Positions 9,789-21,458 of a DNA stretch of 64,000 nt are shown here, piece after piece (the stretch's first letter is position 1; each line of letters starts with the position of its first letter). Origin of the DNA: Enterobacter ludwigii (GTDB taxonomy: Bacteria > Pseudomonadota > Gammaproteobacteria > Enterobacterales > Enterobacteriaceae); assembly GCA_023023105.1 (NCBI GenBank), contig CP083824.1, positions 62,001 through 126,000 of the forward strand, given 5' to 3'. A model generated the notes under the pieces. That model worked only from the letters and a program-made list of their open reading frames with translations, made no database searches and was not told the origin of the DNA. The position numbers and the translations under genes are program-made.

Positions 9789-10787
9789 ATGAACTGGCAG
9801 CCTTTTCGCGGCGACGCGCCGGAAAATATGACGATTTTCAGTGCGTCATTTCCCGATGTCAGCGACCAGTGGCCGATGAAAGACGATGCTGCCCGTGAGA
9901 TCGCTGCGCTTGACCGGGCGCTGAAAGCCGAGCCAGCGCTCCGGCCCCCGCTGATTGAATACGAAGAAGGCGGGCAGGCCGTGCTTGTCCCTCAGAACCG
10001 TTATTCCGAACAGGCTTTTCGTAACCGGCCGGCGCTTACCGCGTGGCGAACGCGACTGGTGCCCTCCGCGCTGGCGTTGTTTGTGGTGCAAAACCCGCTG
10101 GAAGACCGTCTGCCTGACGGTACAAAAATGGACAGCGACAGCCGCCAGTGGTTTATCCACGCTAACGATGCGGTTGGCGTGCGCTCCCGTGCCAAAGTAC
10201 TGGCCGCGCTGGTGGAAAAGTACATTCATAACGAAAGTGAGAACAACTGGGTCAGCCTGGCGAGTGGGGCCGCTATTCCGGTGCTTGAGGCGCTGCGCGA
10301 GGCAAAGCTCGACGGTCAGCAGGTTTTTCTCACGCTGGTGGACAAAGACCCCGTGGCGCTCAGCTGGGCCGAAACCATGGCGGCGCAGGAAGGCATTGTG
10401 GTGGGCGAACAGCTTACGCTGCTCAGGCGCAATCTGCTCCATACGCTGATACGTAACGAGGACCTGCTGCTGGAGCTGGGCGAGCAGCAGGCCGAGCTTG
10501 TCGATGCACTGGGGATTTTCGAATACTTCAACGATACCGATGCGGTGATTTTCCTCCAGCGCGCGCTGCGGCTGGTAAAGCCTGGCGGAGCGGTGATTGT
10601 GTCGAACATGTTGATCAGCAGCCCGCAAATTGACTTTGTGCTGCGGGGTATCGGCTGGGAGGATATTCACCCGAGGTCGTTACAGCAGCTGCAGGATATT
10701 CACCTCGCGGCGGGCGTGCCGGTGGAAAACGTCACCGTGGTGGTACCGAAGGACGGGGTGTATGCGGTGATGGAGATTAGGAGTTAA
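9789..10787 (+). CDS. Class I SAM-dependent methyltransferase
   Basis: A 332-aa protein. The middle has a Rossmann-type SAM site: NNWVSLASGAAIPVLEAL (motif I, near residue 155-172) and FLTLVDKDPVAL (motif II with an acidic residue). LVDALGIFEYFND and ALRLVKPGGAVIVSNML are the motif IV and post-motif strands. The substrate is unknown. It has its own ribosome site (GGGAGACAACG) after a 77-bp gap from blc and is followed by a 36-bp intergenic repeat and IS5 copy 2. Confidence 0.82.
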   Translation: MNWQPFRGDAPENMTIFSASFPDVSDQWPMKDDAAREIAALDRALKAEPALRPPLIEYEEGGQAVLVPQNRYSEQAFRNRPALTAWRTRLVPSALALFVVQNPLEDRLPDGTKMDSDSRQWFIHANDAVGVRSRAKVLAALVEKYIHNESENNWVSLASGAAIPVLEALREAKLDGQQVFLTLVDKDPVALSWAETMAAQEGIVVGEQLTLLRRNLLHTLIRNEDLLLELGEQQAELVDALGIFEYFNDTDAVIFLQRALRLVKPGGAVIVSNMLISSPQIDFVLRGIGWEDIHPRSLQQLQDIHLAAGVPVENVTVVVPKDGVYAVMEIRS

Positions 10788-10820
10788 CACGGTCGGTGGA
10801 GTGGACAAACCGCACAATCG

Positions 10821-10856
10821 GTTCCCTCTCCCTTTGGGAGAGGGCTAGGGTGAGGG
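10821..10856. repeat. 36-bp palindromic intergenic repeat, copy 1
   Basis: The sequence GTTCCCTCTCCC-TTTG-GGAGAGGGC is followed by TAGGGTGAGGG. The same unit occurs inverted at 17971-18006. It is a dispersed enterobacterial intergenic palindrome able to form a hairpin in transcripts. Confidence 0.85.
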
Positions 10857-10928
10857 TGGACAGTCCGCTACAATATTCACTGTTCCTCAGTTGTTCGGTT
10901 TACCCGAACAACTGCCATGAAGGATTAG

Positions 10929-12124
<1,196 letters not shown>

Positions 12125-12993
12125 CTAGACATGAACCGTACGAATTAGACTGCAATAATCTTGGTTGTGATATTTCTACTTTAGAAAGCAAAGACAGTCT
12201 TTGGGGGCATTTCCCATTTGCATTCGAAATTTCTCATGTTGGTGAAAATATTCAAAGCTTATTTCTTGACATGGCCTTTGATTCAGTTATTGGATACAAA
12301 GATGCCCAGTTAGGCCTTGCAAGAATTCAGAGTATATTAACTAAAATCACAGGTAAGGATTTCGGTAAAATAACAGTATCAAGCTCTCCTTATAGGGTAA
12401 TGGTGTTTGAGAGTGTTGGTAGATTAGAATCTTTATCACAAGGTGAAATGGATATCCTAGTAACAATTTCCTCTATTGTTAAAAGACAGATATTTATTTA
12501 TGGAAAATATACTGAAGATGACAAAAAACTATTGGGACTTGATGATTTCTTTAAGGTCCCTGGTTTTGTGTTGATTGATGAAGTTGATCTTCATTTACAT
12601 CCAAGAGCTCAGGAAAAATATATTAAAGTGTTAATAGAGATATTTCCAAATATCACTTTTATTCTAACTACACATAGTCCATTTGTTATAAGGGGACTTC
12701 CAGATAACTCTGTTGTTGTTAGTCTTCCATCTGGTGAAGTTTATAAAGAAAATTTCAAGGCAATGGATATTGATAGTATAACTAACATCATTTTTGGTTA
12801 TGCCGGCAGTTTCTCTGAGGATGTAAGATCAAAACTAAATACATTTAAAATTCTTTTGATTGATGAAAATAAAAATATCGAAGAGTTGAAGAATATATAT
12901 AATGCCTTGGTAACTTCAGAATCTGCAAAAGAAGAAATGGACTTATTATTAGCATCTTATTCTAATATAGATGTTATAAGAGAAATAAAATAA
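12125..12993 (+). pseudogene. Septu/retron-type ATPase (PtuA-like), N-terminus removed by IS5
   Basis: About 290 C-terminal residues survive. An open frame enters from IS5 (first in-frame start 12091), but only sequence from 12125 on is native. Visible are LSQGEMDILV (ABC signature), GFVLIDEVDLHLHP (Walker B) and ILTTHSPFVIRGL (H-loop). The N-terminal Walker A half is absent, so it should not hydrolyse ATP. In Septu and some retron systems such an ATPase partners the HNH nuclease encoded next, 9 bp downstream. Composition is strongly AT-rich, unlike the core genome. Truncation is seen; the Septu assignment is by gene pairing and motifs. Confidence 0.82.
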
Positions 12994-13002
12994 GAGGCTA
13001 GC

Positions 13003-13824
13003 ATGAGAAAGGTCAATAGAGATTCTGTCATTTTTCCTGCAAGGTTACAGAATTTAACTGCTGAGAATCTCGCTCATCTAAATAATTACGAACAGATATC
13101 AAATTCAATTTATGCACATAATGATGTTAAGCAAAGTTTGGGTGATTTATATTTTGATAAATGCTATATATGTGAATGTGATGTTAGTGATGAGAAATAT
13201 GATGTTGAACATTATAAGCCTAAAAAACTATTTCCACATTTAGCTTACGAATGGAGTAATTTACACAAAGTCTGTGATAAATGTAATTTGGCTAAGGAAA
13301 AAAAAGAGTTTTTTATTTATAATAATGGAGCTGTTGTTGATATCAATCTTTTAGATCCCTCTAGCAATGAATATGACATAAATGAATATATCCGTTATAA
13401 TGTTATAGGTCTCGCTGAAATAGTTAATATTGGTAATAATCTAGTTGTAATAGGAAAGGCTAGAAAAACAATAGAATATCTCAATGGTGAGGTGTCTTCA
13501 GAATATTGTAAGCGCCTCCCATTTAGAAGAAGTACAAGGCAGAATAATTTTTTGAGATTTTGTATGGAAGAATTATCTGATCACAAAAATCGAATTAGAG
13601 AGATAAAGCTCAATTTAAGTAATTATACAGCTCCATTAGAACCAGAAAAATTGGAAAGTGACCAACATATTTGTGACAAATTGATAAATGCAGAGGAAAT
13701 TTACTTATCGGATAAATCAATATTTTCTAGTAGCACAAAGACTAATTTATATCCCACCCTTAATATTACTTATGCTGAGCTTGTTCAGATAATTAACAAA
13801 ATGCGATTTGAGTTAGGCTTATAA
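13003..13824 (+). CDS. HNH endonuclease of Septu/retron type (PtuB-like)
   Basis: A 273-aa AT-rich gene. The HNH core spans about residues 52-100: CYICECDVSDEKYDVEHYKP, then YEWSNLHKVCDKCNLAKEKK. This gives two CxxC zinc knuckles and the catalytic His of VEH. The family (TIGR02646-like) includes PtuB of Septu and retron-associated effectors. Its ATPase partner upstream is truncated, so the anti-phage system is most likely inactive although this frame is complete. The stop lies only 12 bp from the 3' CCA end of selC, where islands integrate. Confidence 0.82.
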   Translation: MRKVNRDSVIFPARLQNLTAENLAHLNNYEQISNSIYAHNDVKQSLGDLYFDKCYICECDVSDEKYDVEHYKPKKLFPHLAYEWSNLHKVCDKCNLAKEKKEFFIYNNGAVVDINLLDPSSNEYDINEYIRYNVIGLAEIVNIGNNLVVIGKARKTIEYLNGEVSSEYCKRLPFRRSTRQNNFLRFCMEELSDHKNRIREIKLNLSNYTAPLEPEKLESDQHICDKLINAEEIYLSDKSIFSSSTKTNLYPTLNITYAELVQIINKMRFELGL

Positions 13825-13836
13825 CAAATTTAATTT

Positions 13837-13931
13837 TGGCGGAAGATCACAGGAGTCGAACCTGCCCGGGAACGCTGGCGTCCCCAACTGGATTTGAAGT
13901 CCAGCCACCTCACCGGAGATGACGATCTTCC
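13837..13931 (-). tRNA. selC: tRNA-Sec (anticodon TCA)
   Basis: The 95-nt minus-strand gene starts GGAAGATCGTC and ends GATCTTCCGCCA with encoded CCA. It has the extra-long acceptor stem and large variable arm of selenocysteine tRNA, and the anticodon TCA reads UGA (13895-13897). It serves selenoprotein synthesis such as formate dehydrogenases. Its 3' end is a well-known integration site for pathogenicity islands, and AT-rich accessory DNA starts directly at that end here. Confidence 0.97.
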
Positions 13932-13962
13932 GCGCCTCGATTGCTACATGGAGGCGGGGCGC

Positions 13963-13991
13963 ATTATAGCTACTTTCAGGCATTTACCACA
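13963..13991 (-). promoter_or_regulatory. selC promoter
   Basis: On the minus strand, TATAAT lies at 13968-13963, 31 bp from the tRNA 5' end. A weak -35 (TGTGGT) lies 17 bp upstream. A GC-rich discriminator (GCGCCCC) follows the -10, as in stable-RNA promoters. Confidence 0.6.
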
Positions 13992-14221
13992 TACCCCACA
14001 CCACTTTTTTCACCTCTCTTTTGACCTGTACACCCCTGTTTCAGGTAATTCCTAAGAAAATCCTCATGTTAGCCCTCCGCTCTCCCGGACATTTACCGCG
14101 ATCACAAAAAACAAGAAACGTAATCTGCTAACCAGAAATCGCAATACCCGCCTTTGAAACAATGGTTTAAAACCAATGCAACCGGTCTCAGCGCCCCCTA
14201 CAGCGTGAAGGATAAAAAAAG

Positions 14222-15613
14222 ATGAGCGAAGTATTGTCAGTAAAAGAGAAGATTGGCTACGGCATGGGAGACGCCGCCAGCCACATCATTTTTGATAACG
14301 TCATGTTGTACATGATGTTTTTCTACACCGATATTTTCGGCATTCCCGCCGGGTTTGTCGGCACCATGTTCCTGCTGGCGCGCGCGCTGGATGCGATCTC
14401 CGACCCGTGCATGGGCCTGATTGCCGACCGCACCCGCAGCCGCTGGGGCAAGTTCCGTCCGTGGATTTTGTTTGGTGCCATCCCGTTCGGCATCGTCTGC
14501 GTGCTGGCCTACACCACGCCGGACCTCAGCCTCAACGGTAAAATGGTTTACGCCGCCGTTACTTACACCCTGCTGACCCTGCTCTATACCGTCGTCAACA
14601 TCCCCTACTGCGCGCTGGGCGGCGTGATCACCAACGACCCGACGCAGCGTATCTCCCTCCAGTCCTGGCGCTTTGTGCTGGCGACGGCGGGCGGCATGCT
14701 CTCCACGGTGCTGATGATGCCGCTGGTAAACCTGATTGGCGGCGACGATAAAGCCTTTGGATTCCAGGGCGGTATCGCCGTGCTGTCGGTGGTCGCGTTC
14801 CTGATGCTGGCGTTTTGCTTCTTCACCACCAAAGAGCGCATTCAGGTGCCGCCGAGCACCACCTCCATGCGGGAAGACCTGCGCGACATCTGGCAAAACG
14901 ACCAGTGGCGAATCGTCGGCGTGCTCACTATCCTCAACATCCTCGCCGTCTGCGTGCGCGGCGGGGCGATGATGTACTACTGCACCTGGATCATGGGTTC
15001 GCCTGAGGTGTTCGTCGCGTTCCTCACCACCTACTGCGTCGGCAACCTGATTGGCTCCGCGCTTGCCAAACCGCTCACCGACTGGAAGTGCAAGGTAAGC
15101 ATCTTCTGGTGGACCAACGCCGCGCTGGCGGTGGTCAGCGTGGCGATGTTCTTCGTGCCGATGCATGCCACCGTGCTGATGTTCGCCTTTATCTTTGTCA
15201 TCGGCGTGCTGCACCAGCTGGTGACGCCGATTCAGTGGGTGATGATGTCCGATACCGTCGACTACGGTGAATGGACCAACGGCAAACGCCTCACCGGCAT
15301 CAGCTTTGCCGGCACGCTGTTCGTGCTGAAGCTAGGCCTTGCGCTGGGCGGGGCGATGATTGGCTGGATGCTGGCAGGCGGCGGCTACGACGCGGCAGCC
15401 AAAACCCAGAACAGCGCGACCATCAGCATCATTATCGGCCTGTTTACCCTGGCACCGGCGATCTGCTACGTGCTGAGCGCCATTATCGCCAAACGCTATT
15501 ACACGCTGAAAACCCCTTTCCTGACCAAAATCCTGGGCGAACTGGCGCAGGGCGCGCGCCGCAACCAGCAGGCGTTTGAGAACCTGCCGGTCAGCAAAGA
15601 ATTGCAGAACTAA
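14222..15613 (+). CDS. yicJ: Probable alpha-xyloside:cation symporter YicJ
   Basis: A 463-aa transporter of the GPH family (MelB-like) with about 12 hydrophobic spans. The N-terminus KEKIGYGMGDAASHIIFD and the DPCMGLIADRTRSRWGKFRP loop are family signatures; the Asp residues there coordinate the coupling cation in MelB. It imports alpha-xylosides such as isoprimeverose for YicI, whose gene starts 12 bp downstream. Located just beyond selC, as in E. coli. Confidence 0.93.
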   Translation: MSEVLSVKEKIGYGMGDAASHIIFDNVMLYMMFFYTDIFGIPAGFVGTMFLLARALDAISDPCMGLIADRTRSRWGKFRPWILFGAIPFGIVCVLAYTTPDLSLNGKMVYAAVTYTLLTLLYTVVNIPYCALGGVITNDPTQRISLQSWRFVLATAGGMLSTVLMMPLVNLIGGDDKAFGFQGGIAVLSVVAFLMLAFCFFTTKERIQVPPSTTSMREDLRDIWQNDQWRIVGVLTILNILAVCVRGGAMMYYCTWIMGSPEVFVAFLTTYCVGNLIGSALAKPLTDWKCKVSIFWWTNAALAVVSVAMFFVPMHATVLMFAFIFVIGVLHQLVTPIQWVMMSDTVDYGEWTNGKRLTGISFAGTLFVLKLGLALGGAMIGWMLAGGGYDAAAKTQNSATISIIIGLFTLAPAICYVLSAIIAKRYYTLKTPFLTKILGELAQGARRNQQAFENLPVSKELQN

Positions 15614-15625
15614 GAGGACGATAAG

Positions 15626-17944
15626 ATGAAAATCAGTGATGGAAACTGGCTTATTCAACCGGGGCTGAACGTGACGTATCCGGTTCAGGTATTCGACGTG
15701 GAGCAGCAGGGCAACGACCTGGTGGTCTACGTGGCGCCGCGCGACGTGCGCGAACGTACCTGGCAACTCGATACCCTGATGTTTACGGTTCGCCTGTTCG
15801 CGCCGCAGGAAGGGATTGTCGGGGTGCGCATTGAGCACTTCCAGGGCGCGCTGGATAACGGCCCGCACTATCCGCTGAACATGCTGAAAGACGTGAAGGT
15901 AGAGATTGAAAACAATGCGGAATTTGCCGAGCTGAAAAGCGGCAGCGTTAGCATACGCGTCACCAAAGGTGAGTTCTGGACGCTGGATTTCCTGCGCAAC
16001 GGCCAGCGTATTACCGGCAGCCAGCTGAAAAACAACGGCTACGTGCAGGACAGCAATACCGACCGCAGCTACGTTTTTGAGCGTCTGGATCTGGGCGTGG
16101 GGGAAACGGTCTACGGCCTGGGCGAGCGCTTTACCGCGCTGGTGCGCAACGGGCAAACGGTCGAAACCTGGAACCGCGACGGCGGCACCAGCACCGAGCA
16201 GTCCTACAAAAATATCCCGTTCTACCTGACCAACCGCGGCTACGGCGTGCTGGTGAATCACCCGGAAAACGTCTCGTTTGAAGTCGGCTCCGAGAAGGTC
16301 TCCAAAGTGCAGTTCAGCGTGGAAGGAGAATATCTCGAGTACTTCGTGATCGACGGCCCGACGCCGAAAGAGGTGCTGAACCGCTATACGCAGTTCACCG
16401 GGCGTCCGGCGCTGCCGCCAGCCTGGTCGTTCGGCCTGTGGCTGACCACTTCGTTCACTACTAACTACGACGAAGCCACGGTCAACAGCTTTATCGACGG
16501 TATGGTCGAGCGCGACCTGCCGCTACACGTCTTCCACTTCGACTGCTTCTGGATGAAGGCCTTCCAGTGGTGCGATTTCGAGTGGGACCCGGTGACCTTC
16601 CCGGATCCTGAAGGGATGATCCGTCGCCTGAAAGAGAAAGGGTTGAAGGTTTGCGTGTGGATCAACCCGTACATCGGCCAGAAATCCCCAATCTTCCAGG
16701 AACTGAAAGAGAAGGGTTACCTGCTCAAGCGCCCGGATGGCTCCCTGTGGCAGTGGGACAAATGGCAGCCGGGTCTGGCGATCTATGACTTCACCAACCC
16801 GGAAGCCTGCAAATGGTACGCCGACAAGCTGAAAGGCCTGGGGGATATTGGCGTGGATTGTTTCAAGACTGACTTCGGCGAGCGTATCCCGACCGACGTG
16901 CAGTGGTTCGACGGTTCCGATCCGCAGAAGATGCACAACCACTACGCCTACATCTATAACGAACTGGTGTGGAACGTACTGAAAGAAACCGTCGGCGAAG
17001 ACGAGGCTGTACTGTTCGCCCGTTCAGCGTCCGTGGGTGCGCAGAAGTTCCCGGTGCACTGGGGTGGTGACTGTTACGCCAACTATGAATCAATGGCAGA
17101 AAGCCTGCGCGGTGGGCTGTCGATCGGCCTGTCTGGCTTTGGCTTCTGGAGCCACGATATCGGCGGGTTCGAAAATACGGCTCCGGCGCACGTCTACAAG
17201 CGCTGGTGCGCGTTTGGGCTGTTCTCCAGCCACAGTCGCCTGCACGGCAGCAAATCCTACCGCGTGCCGTGGGCGTACGATGACGAGTCCTGCGACGGGG
17301 TGCGCCATTTCACTCAGTTGAAATGCCAGATGATGCCGTATTTGTATCGTCAGGCTGCGCTGGCGCGCGAGTTCGGTACCCCGATGCTGCGGGCGATGAT
17401 GCTCGAGTTCCCGGACGATCCGGCGTGCGATTATCTTGACCGTCAGTACATGCTGGGGGATTCCATGATGGTTGCGCCGGTGTTCTCCGAAGTGGGTGAC
17501 GTGCAGTTTTATCTGCCGGAAGGACGCTGGACGCATCTGTGGCATAACGATGAAATCCAGGGCAGCCGCTGGCATAAACAGCAGCACGATTTTATGAGCC
17601 TGCCAGTTTATGTGCGCGATAACACACTGCTGGCGCTGGGCAATAATAACCAGAAGCCGGATTACGCGTGGCATGAGGGCACAGCCTTCCAGCTGTTTAA
17701 CCTGGATGACGGCGCAACGGCGATGAGCGAAGTGCCTGCGACGGACGGCTCCGTGACGTTTACGCTGAAGGCGTCACGTCGGGGCGAAATCGTGACCCTT
17801 ACCGGCGCGGGAGACGCGCAAAACTGGTCGGTGTGCTTGCGCAACGTGCAGAAGGTGAGCGGTGTGAAGGGCGGTTCACACGCGGGCAGCGAGTGGGGTG
17901 TGGTGGTGAAAGCAGAGGGGGATGAGGTGGTGGTTCATCTTTGA
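15626..17944 (+). CDS. yicI: Alpha-xylosidase YicI (GH31)
   Basis: A 772-aa cytoplasmic glycoside hydrolase, the same length as E. coli YicI. The nucleophile is Asp416 in [10 protein letters not shown] and the acid/base is Asp482 in [13 protein letters not shown], both at the E. coli positions by codon count. It releases xylose from alpha-xylosides with retention. It forms an operon with yicJ. Confidence 0.96.
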   Translation: MKISDGNWLIQPGLNVTYPVQVFDVEQQGNDLVVYVAPRDVRERTWQLDTLMFTVRLFAPQEGIVGVRIEHFQGALDNGPHYPLNMLKDVKVEIENNAEFAELKSGSVSIRVTKGEFWTLDFLRNGQRITGSQLKNNGYVQDSNTDRSYVFERLDLGVGETVYGLGERFTALVRNGQTVETWNRDGGTSTEQSYKNIPFYLTNRGYGVLVNHPENVSFEVGSEKVSKVQFSVEGEYLEYFVIDGPTPKEVLNRYTQFTGRPALPPAWSFGLWLTTSFTTNYDEATVNSFIDGMVERDLPLHVFHFDCFWMKAFQWCDFEWDPVTFPDPEGMIRRLKEKGLKVCVWINPYIGQKSPIFQELKEKGYLLKRPDGSLWQWDKWQPGLAIYDFTNPEACKWYADKLKGLGDIGVDCFKTDFGERIPTDVQWFDGSDPQKMHNHYAYIYNELVWNVLKETVGEDEAVLFARSASVGAQKFPVHWGGDCYANYESMAESLRGGLSIGLSGFGFWSHDIGGFENTAPAHVYKRWCAFGLFSSHSRLHGSKSYRVPWAYDDESCDGVRHFTQLKCQMMPYLYRQAALAREFGTPMLRAMMLEFPDDPACDYLDRQYMLGDSMMVAPVFSEVGDVQFYLPEGRWTHLWHNDEIQGSRWHKQQHDFMSLPVYVRDNTLLALGNNNQKPDYAWHEGTAFQLFNLDDGATAMSEVPATDGSVTFTLKASRRGEIVTLTGAGDAQNWSVCLRNVQKVSGVKGGSHAGSEWGVVVKAEGDEVVVHL

Positions 17945-17970
17945 TATATCAGGAATTGTGCGGTCTGATG

Positions 17971-18006
17971 CCCTCACCCTGGCCCTCTCCCACAGGGAGA
18001 GGGAAC
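17971..18006. repeat. 36-bp palindromic intergenic repeat, copy 2
   Basis: The inverted counterpart of 10821-10856: CCCTCACCCTGGCCCTCTCC, then CACAGGGAGAGGGAAC. It lies between the convergent yicI and yicH, where it may act as a transcript end. Confidence 0.85.
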
Positions 18007-18034
18007 AAAACCTCGCAGCCGCCACCCGGCTTGG

Positions 18035-19723
18035 TTATTGCACCGGTGTTGAAACCACACCGCCCGTCATTGTCTGCTCGACCTGCTGCTTATCCATATT
18101 CACTGCATTCAGTTTCCCGTTAACGGTTGGCTTCAGCGGGGCTTTGTCCTGCACGCTGCCGCTGGCGGTGAGCTGAATATTGCCGTCACCCGCAATCGGC
18201 AGCGCTGGCCAACCCCAGTGCTCGATCACGTTCAGCGGCACACCGCGCCCGTTCAGGCTAACAGTGGTTTGCCGTTGGGGCAGTTGTGAAACAGTCGCCG
18301 TGGCTTCCAGAATGCCTTTCTCAGTAAACGCGCTCAGGTCAGTAATATTCACCGTGGCAGCGTTAGCATTCAGTGCCAGTGACGGACGACGCACATCCAC
18401 GCGGTTAAAGGTTGCCGCCGCGCCATTCAGGGTTGCGCTGCCGCCCCAGACGCCCCACTGGCGATCTTTCACCAGCTGCAGGTTTGCGCCATAGCCATCC
18501 AGAGAGGTGATCTGCCACGGGAAGGCAGGATCGATGTCGATCACCAGGTTGCGGCTCAGACCGAATTTTTGCAGCGTCACGCTGTTCAGCCATTCCGGCA
18601 GAGGCTCCATCCACAGCGTTTTCCAGTTCTGCGGCAGGGTATACTCCAGCCCGGCGATGGCGACATCGTCCAGCATCAGCGCTTTGCCGTCGCGCTGCCA
18701 GTTGCCAGAGGTGCGCACCATGCCGCCTTCCCAGCGGGAGGTTAGCTGGCGCAACGCCACGCCCTGCGGAGAGAATTCCGCATTCAGGATTGGGTCAAAC
18801 AGATGCAGCGAACCGTAGATGAATTCGCTGGCGTTCATGGATAAACGCCCTTCCTGGCTCTGCCAGTCGCCTTTACTCAGCGTCAGGTTGCGCAGGCTTA
18901 AATCAAGATCAGTAACTGCCCAGTCCGGGCCCTGCAGGCGGGCGTCGGTCACTTCCAGGCGGCCAATCTGCAGAGAGGGGATGGTGGTCAGCGGTGCGAA
19001 GAAATCCATCAGCGTTTTATCGCTCTGCAGACGGATCTCGTTCAGACGCAGGGTGTCGATGATCCAGCTTCCGTCGGCGTTACGCAGGGCGGAGCCGGTG
19101 AGTGAACCGCGGGCCATATCGGCACCGATGGTGTTCAACACCACTTCCTTGCCGTTCAACTGACCCTCGATCAACACGTTGGTGGCCGGCACGCCGTTCA
19201 GGGTGAGCGATCCTGCGCTCATCTGGATCTGCGCATTTTTACCCAGCACGTTGCCTGCTTCTGGTTGCCATGGGCTGACGCCCCCCGTGACTTTCTGGGC
19301 ACTTAAATCCCACTCCGTATTGGGGCTGTTAAAGGCCATGTTGTTCAGTTGCAGACGGTCTGCCTGGAAGGGCAGCGGCGCAGTCTGAGGAGAAAGGTTC
19401 AGCGTGCCATCGAACAGGGAGATGGTGTCCATATGCAGCGGATCGGTAACCTGTCGGCTACTGAGGCCAATATCGACTTTTTTGGCAACCAGCGTGGCGG
19501 GTTTGCCATCCCGGCCAAAGGTGACGTTTTCCAGAATGATGTGGGAAGGCGACGAAAAGCGGTGATTCATCTTGTCGAAACTGAGCTCGTAGTCGGTATT
19601 TACCGTCACCCAGTTGCTGACCTGACTCGCACCCCAGCGGGTCTGGAGCAGGATATAGAGCGCCAGAACCACAATCAGCACGGCTACCAGAAGATAGACG
19701 AGTAGCTTTCCAATAAATTTCAT
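18035..19723 (-). CDS. yicH: AsmA-family protein YicH
   Basis: A 562-aa protein from the ATG at 19723 (MKFIGKLLVYLLV); an upstream in-frame ATG at 19747 adds 8 residues. It has a single N-terminal membrane anchor followed by a long beta-rich periplasmic part, as in AsmA/TamB relatives thought to help phospholipid transport or envelope homeostasis. Its exact role is not established. Confidence 0.9.
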   Translation of the reverse strand: MKFIGKLLVYLLVAVLIVVLALYILLQTRWGASQVSNWVTVNTDYELSFDKMNHRFSSPSHIILENVTFGRDGKPATLVAKKVDIGLSSRQVTDPLHMDTISLFDGTLNLSPQTAPLPFQADRLQLNNMAFNSPNTEWDLSAQKVTGGVSPWQPEAGNVLGKNAQIQMSAGSLTLNGVPATNVLIEGQLNGKEVVLNTIGADMARGSLTGSALRNADGSWIIDTLRLNEIRLQSDKTLMDFFAPLTTIPSLQIGRLEVTDARLQGPDWAVTDLDLSLRNLTLSKGDWQSQEGRLSMNASEFIYGSLHLFDPILNAEFSPQGVALRQLTSRWEGGMVRTSGNWQRDGKALMLDDVAIAGLEYTLPQNWKTLWMEPLPEWLNSVTLQKFGLSRNLVIDIDPAFPWQITSLDGYGANLQLVKDRQWGVWGGSATLNGAAATFNRVDVRRPSLALNANAATVNITDLSAFTEKGILEATATVSQLPQRQTTVSLNGRGVPLNVIEHWGWPALPIAGDGNIQLTASGSVQDKAPLKPTVNGKLNAVNMDKQQVEQTMTGGVVSTPVQ

Positions 19724-19842
19724 GGTCTTCCATCCCGCAAAACGCACATAAAGGAGTTATGCACGATTTATGCGCAATCCTCAAGGCGGGAATGGTGTAA
19801 TAAGATGTCACGGCAGGCATTGACTGCCTGCCGTGAGAGAGA

Positions 19843-21234
19843 TCAATTTTTCTCAGGCGGGAATACGAGGTTCAGAACGATAGCGGTGATACCGCCCGCG
19901 GCAATGCCGGAAGAGAGCAGGTTTTTCACCCAGTCCGGGGCAAACTGCAGGATCAGCGGCTGCTGAGACACACCCAGACCCACGGCCAGCGACAGCGCGA
20001 TAATCATAATCGCACGGCGGTTCAGCGGTTCGCGGGAAACGATACGTACGCCGGAAGCGGCAATTGTGCCAAACATCACCAGCGTTGCGCCGCCCAGTAC
20101 CGGCTCAGGAATGTGCTGCACAAAGCCGCTTACCGCCGGGAACAGACCGAGGACAATCAGCATCAGCGCCACCACAAAACCGACGTAGCGGCTGGCAACG
20201 CCAGTCAACTGGATCACGCCGTTGTTCTGGCCGAAGCAGGAGTTCGGGAAGGTATTGAATACCGCAGAGACAAACGAGTTCAGGCCGTTCGCCAGCACGC
20301 CGCCTTTCAGGCGCTTCATGTACAGCGGGCCGGAAACCGGCTGCTCGGAGACGTCTGACGTGGCAGTGATATCGCCGATGGTCTCCAGAGAGGTGATCAT
20401 AAAGACCAGCATCAGCGGCAGGAGCAGGCCCCAGTCAATGCCCAGGCCGTAGTAGAGTGGTGTTGGAACGGTGATCAGCGCGCTGTTGGTCGGCGCGGTG
20501 TTCTCTGGCAGCATGCCCAGCGCCCACGCCAGCAGATAACCCGCCGCCATGGCAATCACCAGCGAGGCGACGCGCAGATACGGGTTGCGCTGACGGTTAA
20601 GCAGAATAATGATCGCCAGCACGACACCCGCCAGCAGCAGGTTTTTCGGCGCGCCGAAGGTGTGGTCGCTCATTGCGGCATAGCCGCCGCCGATGGAGGT
20701 GAGGCCCACCTGGATCAGCGACAGGCCGATAATCATCACGACGACGCCAGACACCAGCGGGGTGATGACGCGGCGAGCCAGATGCAGAACGCGGGAGATG
20801 ACCATTTCAGTGCAGCTTGCCAGCATCAGCGTGCCGAACAGCGCTGCCATCATCGTCGGCACATCCGCACCGCCGGTTTTCAGCGCTGTACCACCCATGA
20901 TCAGTGGCGCCACGAAGTTAAAACTGGTGCCCTGAATCGACAATAAACCCGACCCCACCGGACCCCACGCTTTAATTTGAATAATCGAGGCCACGCCAGA
21001 GGCAAAGAGAGACATGCTGATGATGTGCTGAGTGTCCTGAGCCGGTAAACCGAGCGCCTGGCAGATCAGCAGCGCCGGGGTGATCACCGCAACAAACATC
21101 GCCAGAAGATGCTGGCAGGCGGCGAAAAGCGTTTGCGGCAGCGGCGGGCGGTCTTCAAGGCGGTAAATCAGTTCGCTATTTTGCTTCTGCGCAATCGGTT
21201 GCGCATCAGGCGACTCTATGGTGTTAACGGACAT
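19843..21234 (-). CDS. xanP: Xanthine permease XanP
   Basis: A 463-aa NCS2/NAT transporter nearly identical in sequence to E. coli XanP (YicE). It has 14 predicted spans. The motif [20 protein letters not shown] is the NAT signature, and [19 protein letters not shown] holds the substrate-site Glu. It imports xanthine with protons. The start MSVNTIES at 21234 was chosen over 21249 by similarity. Divergent from gltS. Confidence 0.96.
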   Translation of the reverse strand: MSVNTIESPDAQPIAQKQNSELIYRLEDRPPLPQTLFAACQHLLAMFVAVITPALLICQALGLPAQDTQHIISMSLFASGVASIIQIKAWGPVGSGLLSIQGTSFNFVAPLIMGGTALKTGGADVPTMMAALFGTLMLASCTEMVISRVLHLARRVITPLVSGVVVMIIGLSLIQVGLTSIGGGYAAMSDHTFGAPKNLLLAGVVLAIIILLNRQRNPYLRVASLVIAMAAGYLLAWALGMLPENTAPTNSALITVPTPLYYGLGIDWGLLLPLMLVFMITSLETIGDITATSDVSEQPVSGPLYMKRLKGGVLANGLNSFVSAVFNTFPNSCFGQNNGVIQLTGVASRYVGFVVALMLIVLGLFPAVSGFVQHIPEPVLGGATLVMFGTIAASGVRIVSREPLNRRAIMIIALSLAVGLGVSQQPLILQFAPDWVKNLLSSGIAAGGITAIVLNLVFPPEKN

Positions 21235-21458
21235 CGGCGGCAATCCCACGGTGGAAAAGCGGGCATTTTATCTGACCATCTGGTAAAAGCAAACGATTGC
21301 CAGCAAAAAAAAGGAAGAAAATCTGCCGCTTTGAGCAGGTTTTCTACAACGTATCGGGAAAAAAATTACACTTTTTGCGCCGGTGGCTCATGAAGAGCGC
21401 AAACCGGCCCAGGATAACGCCGCGTGTGTATGGAACACGCGCAATACAGGAGCCTTCT

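Noticed and set aside
14237..15214. 325-codon minus-strand frame opposite yicJ
   Set aside because: His/Arg/Asp-rich complement of a membrane protein gene; no family resemblance.
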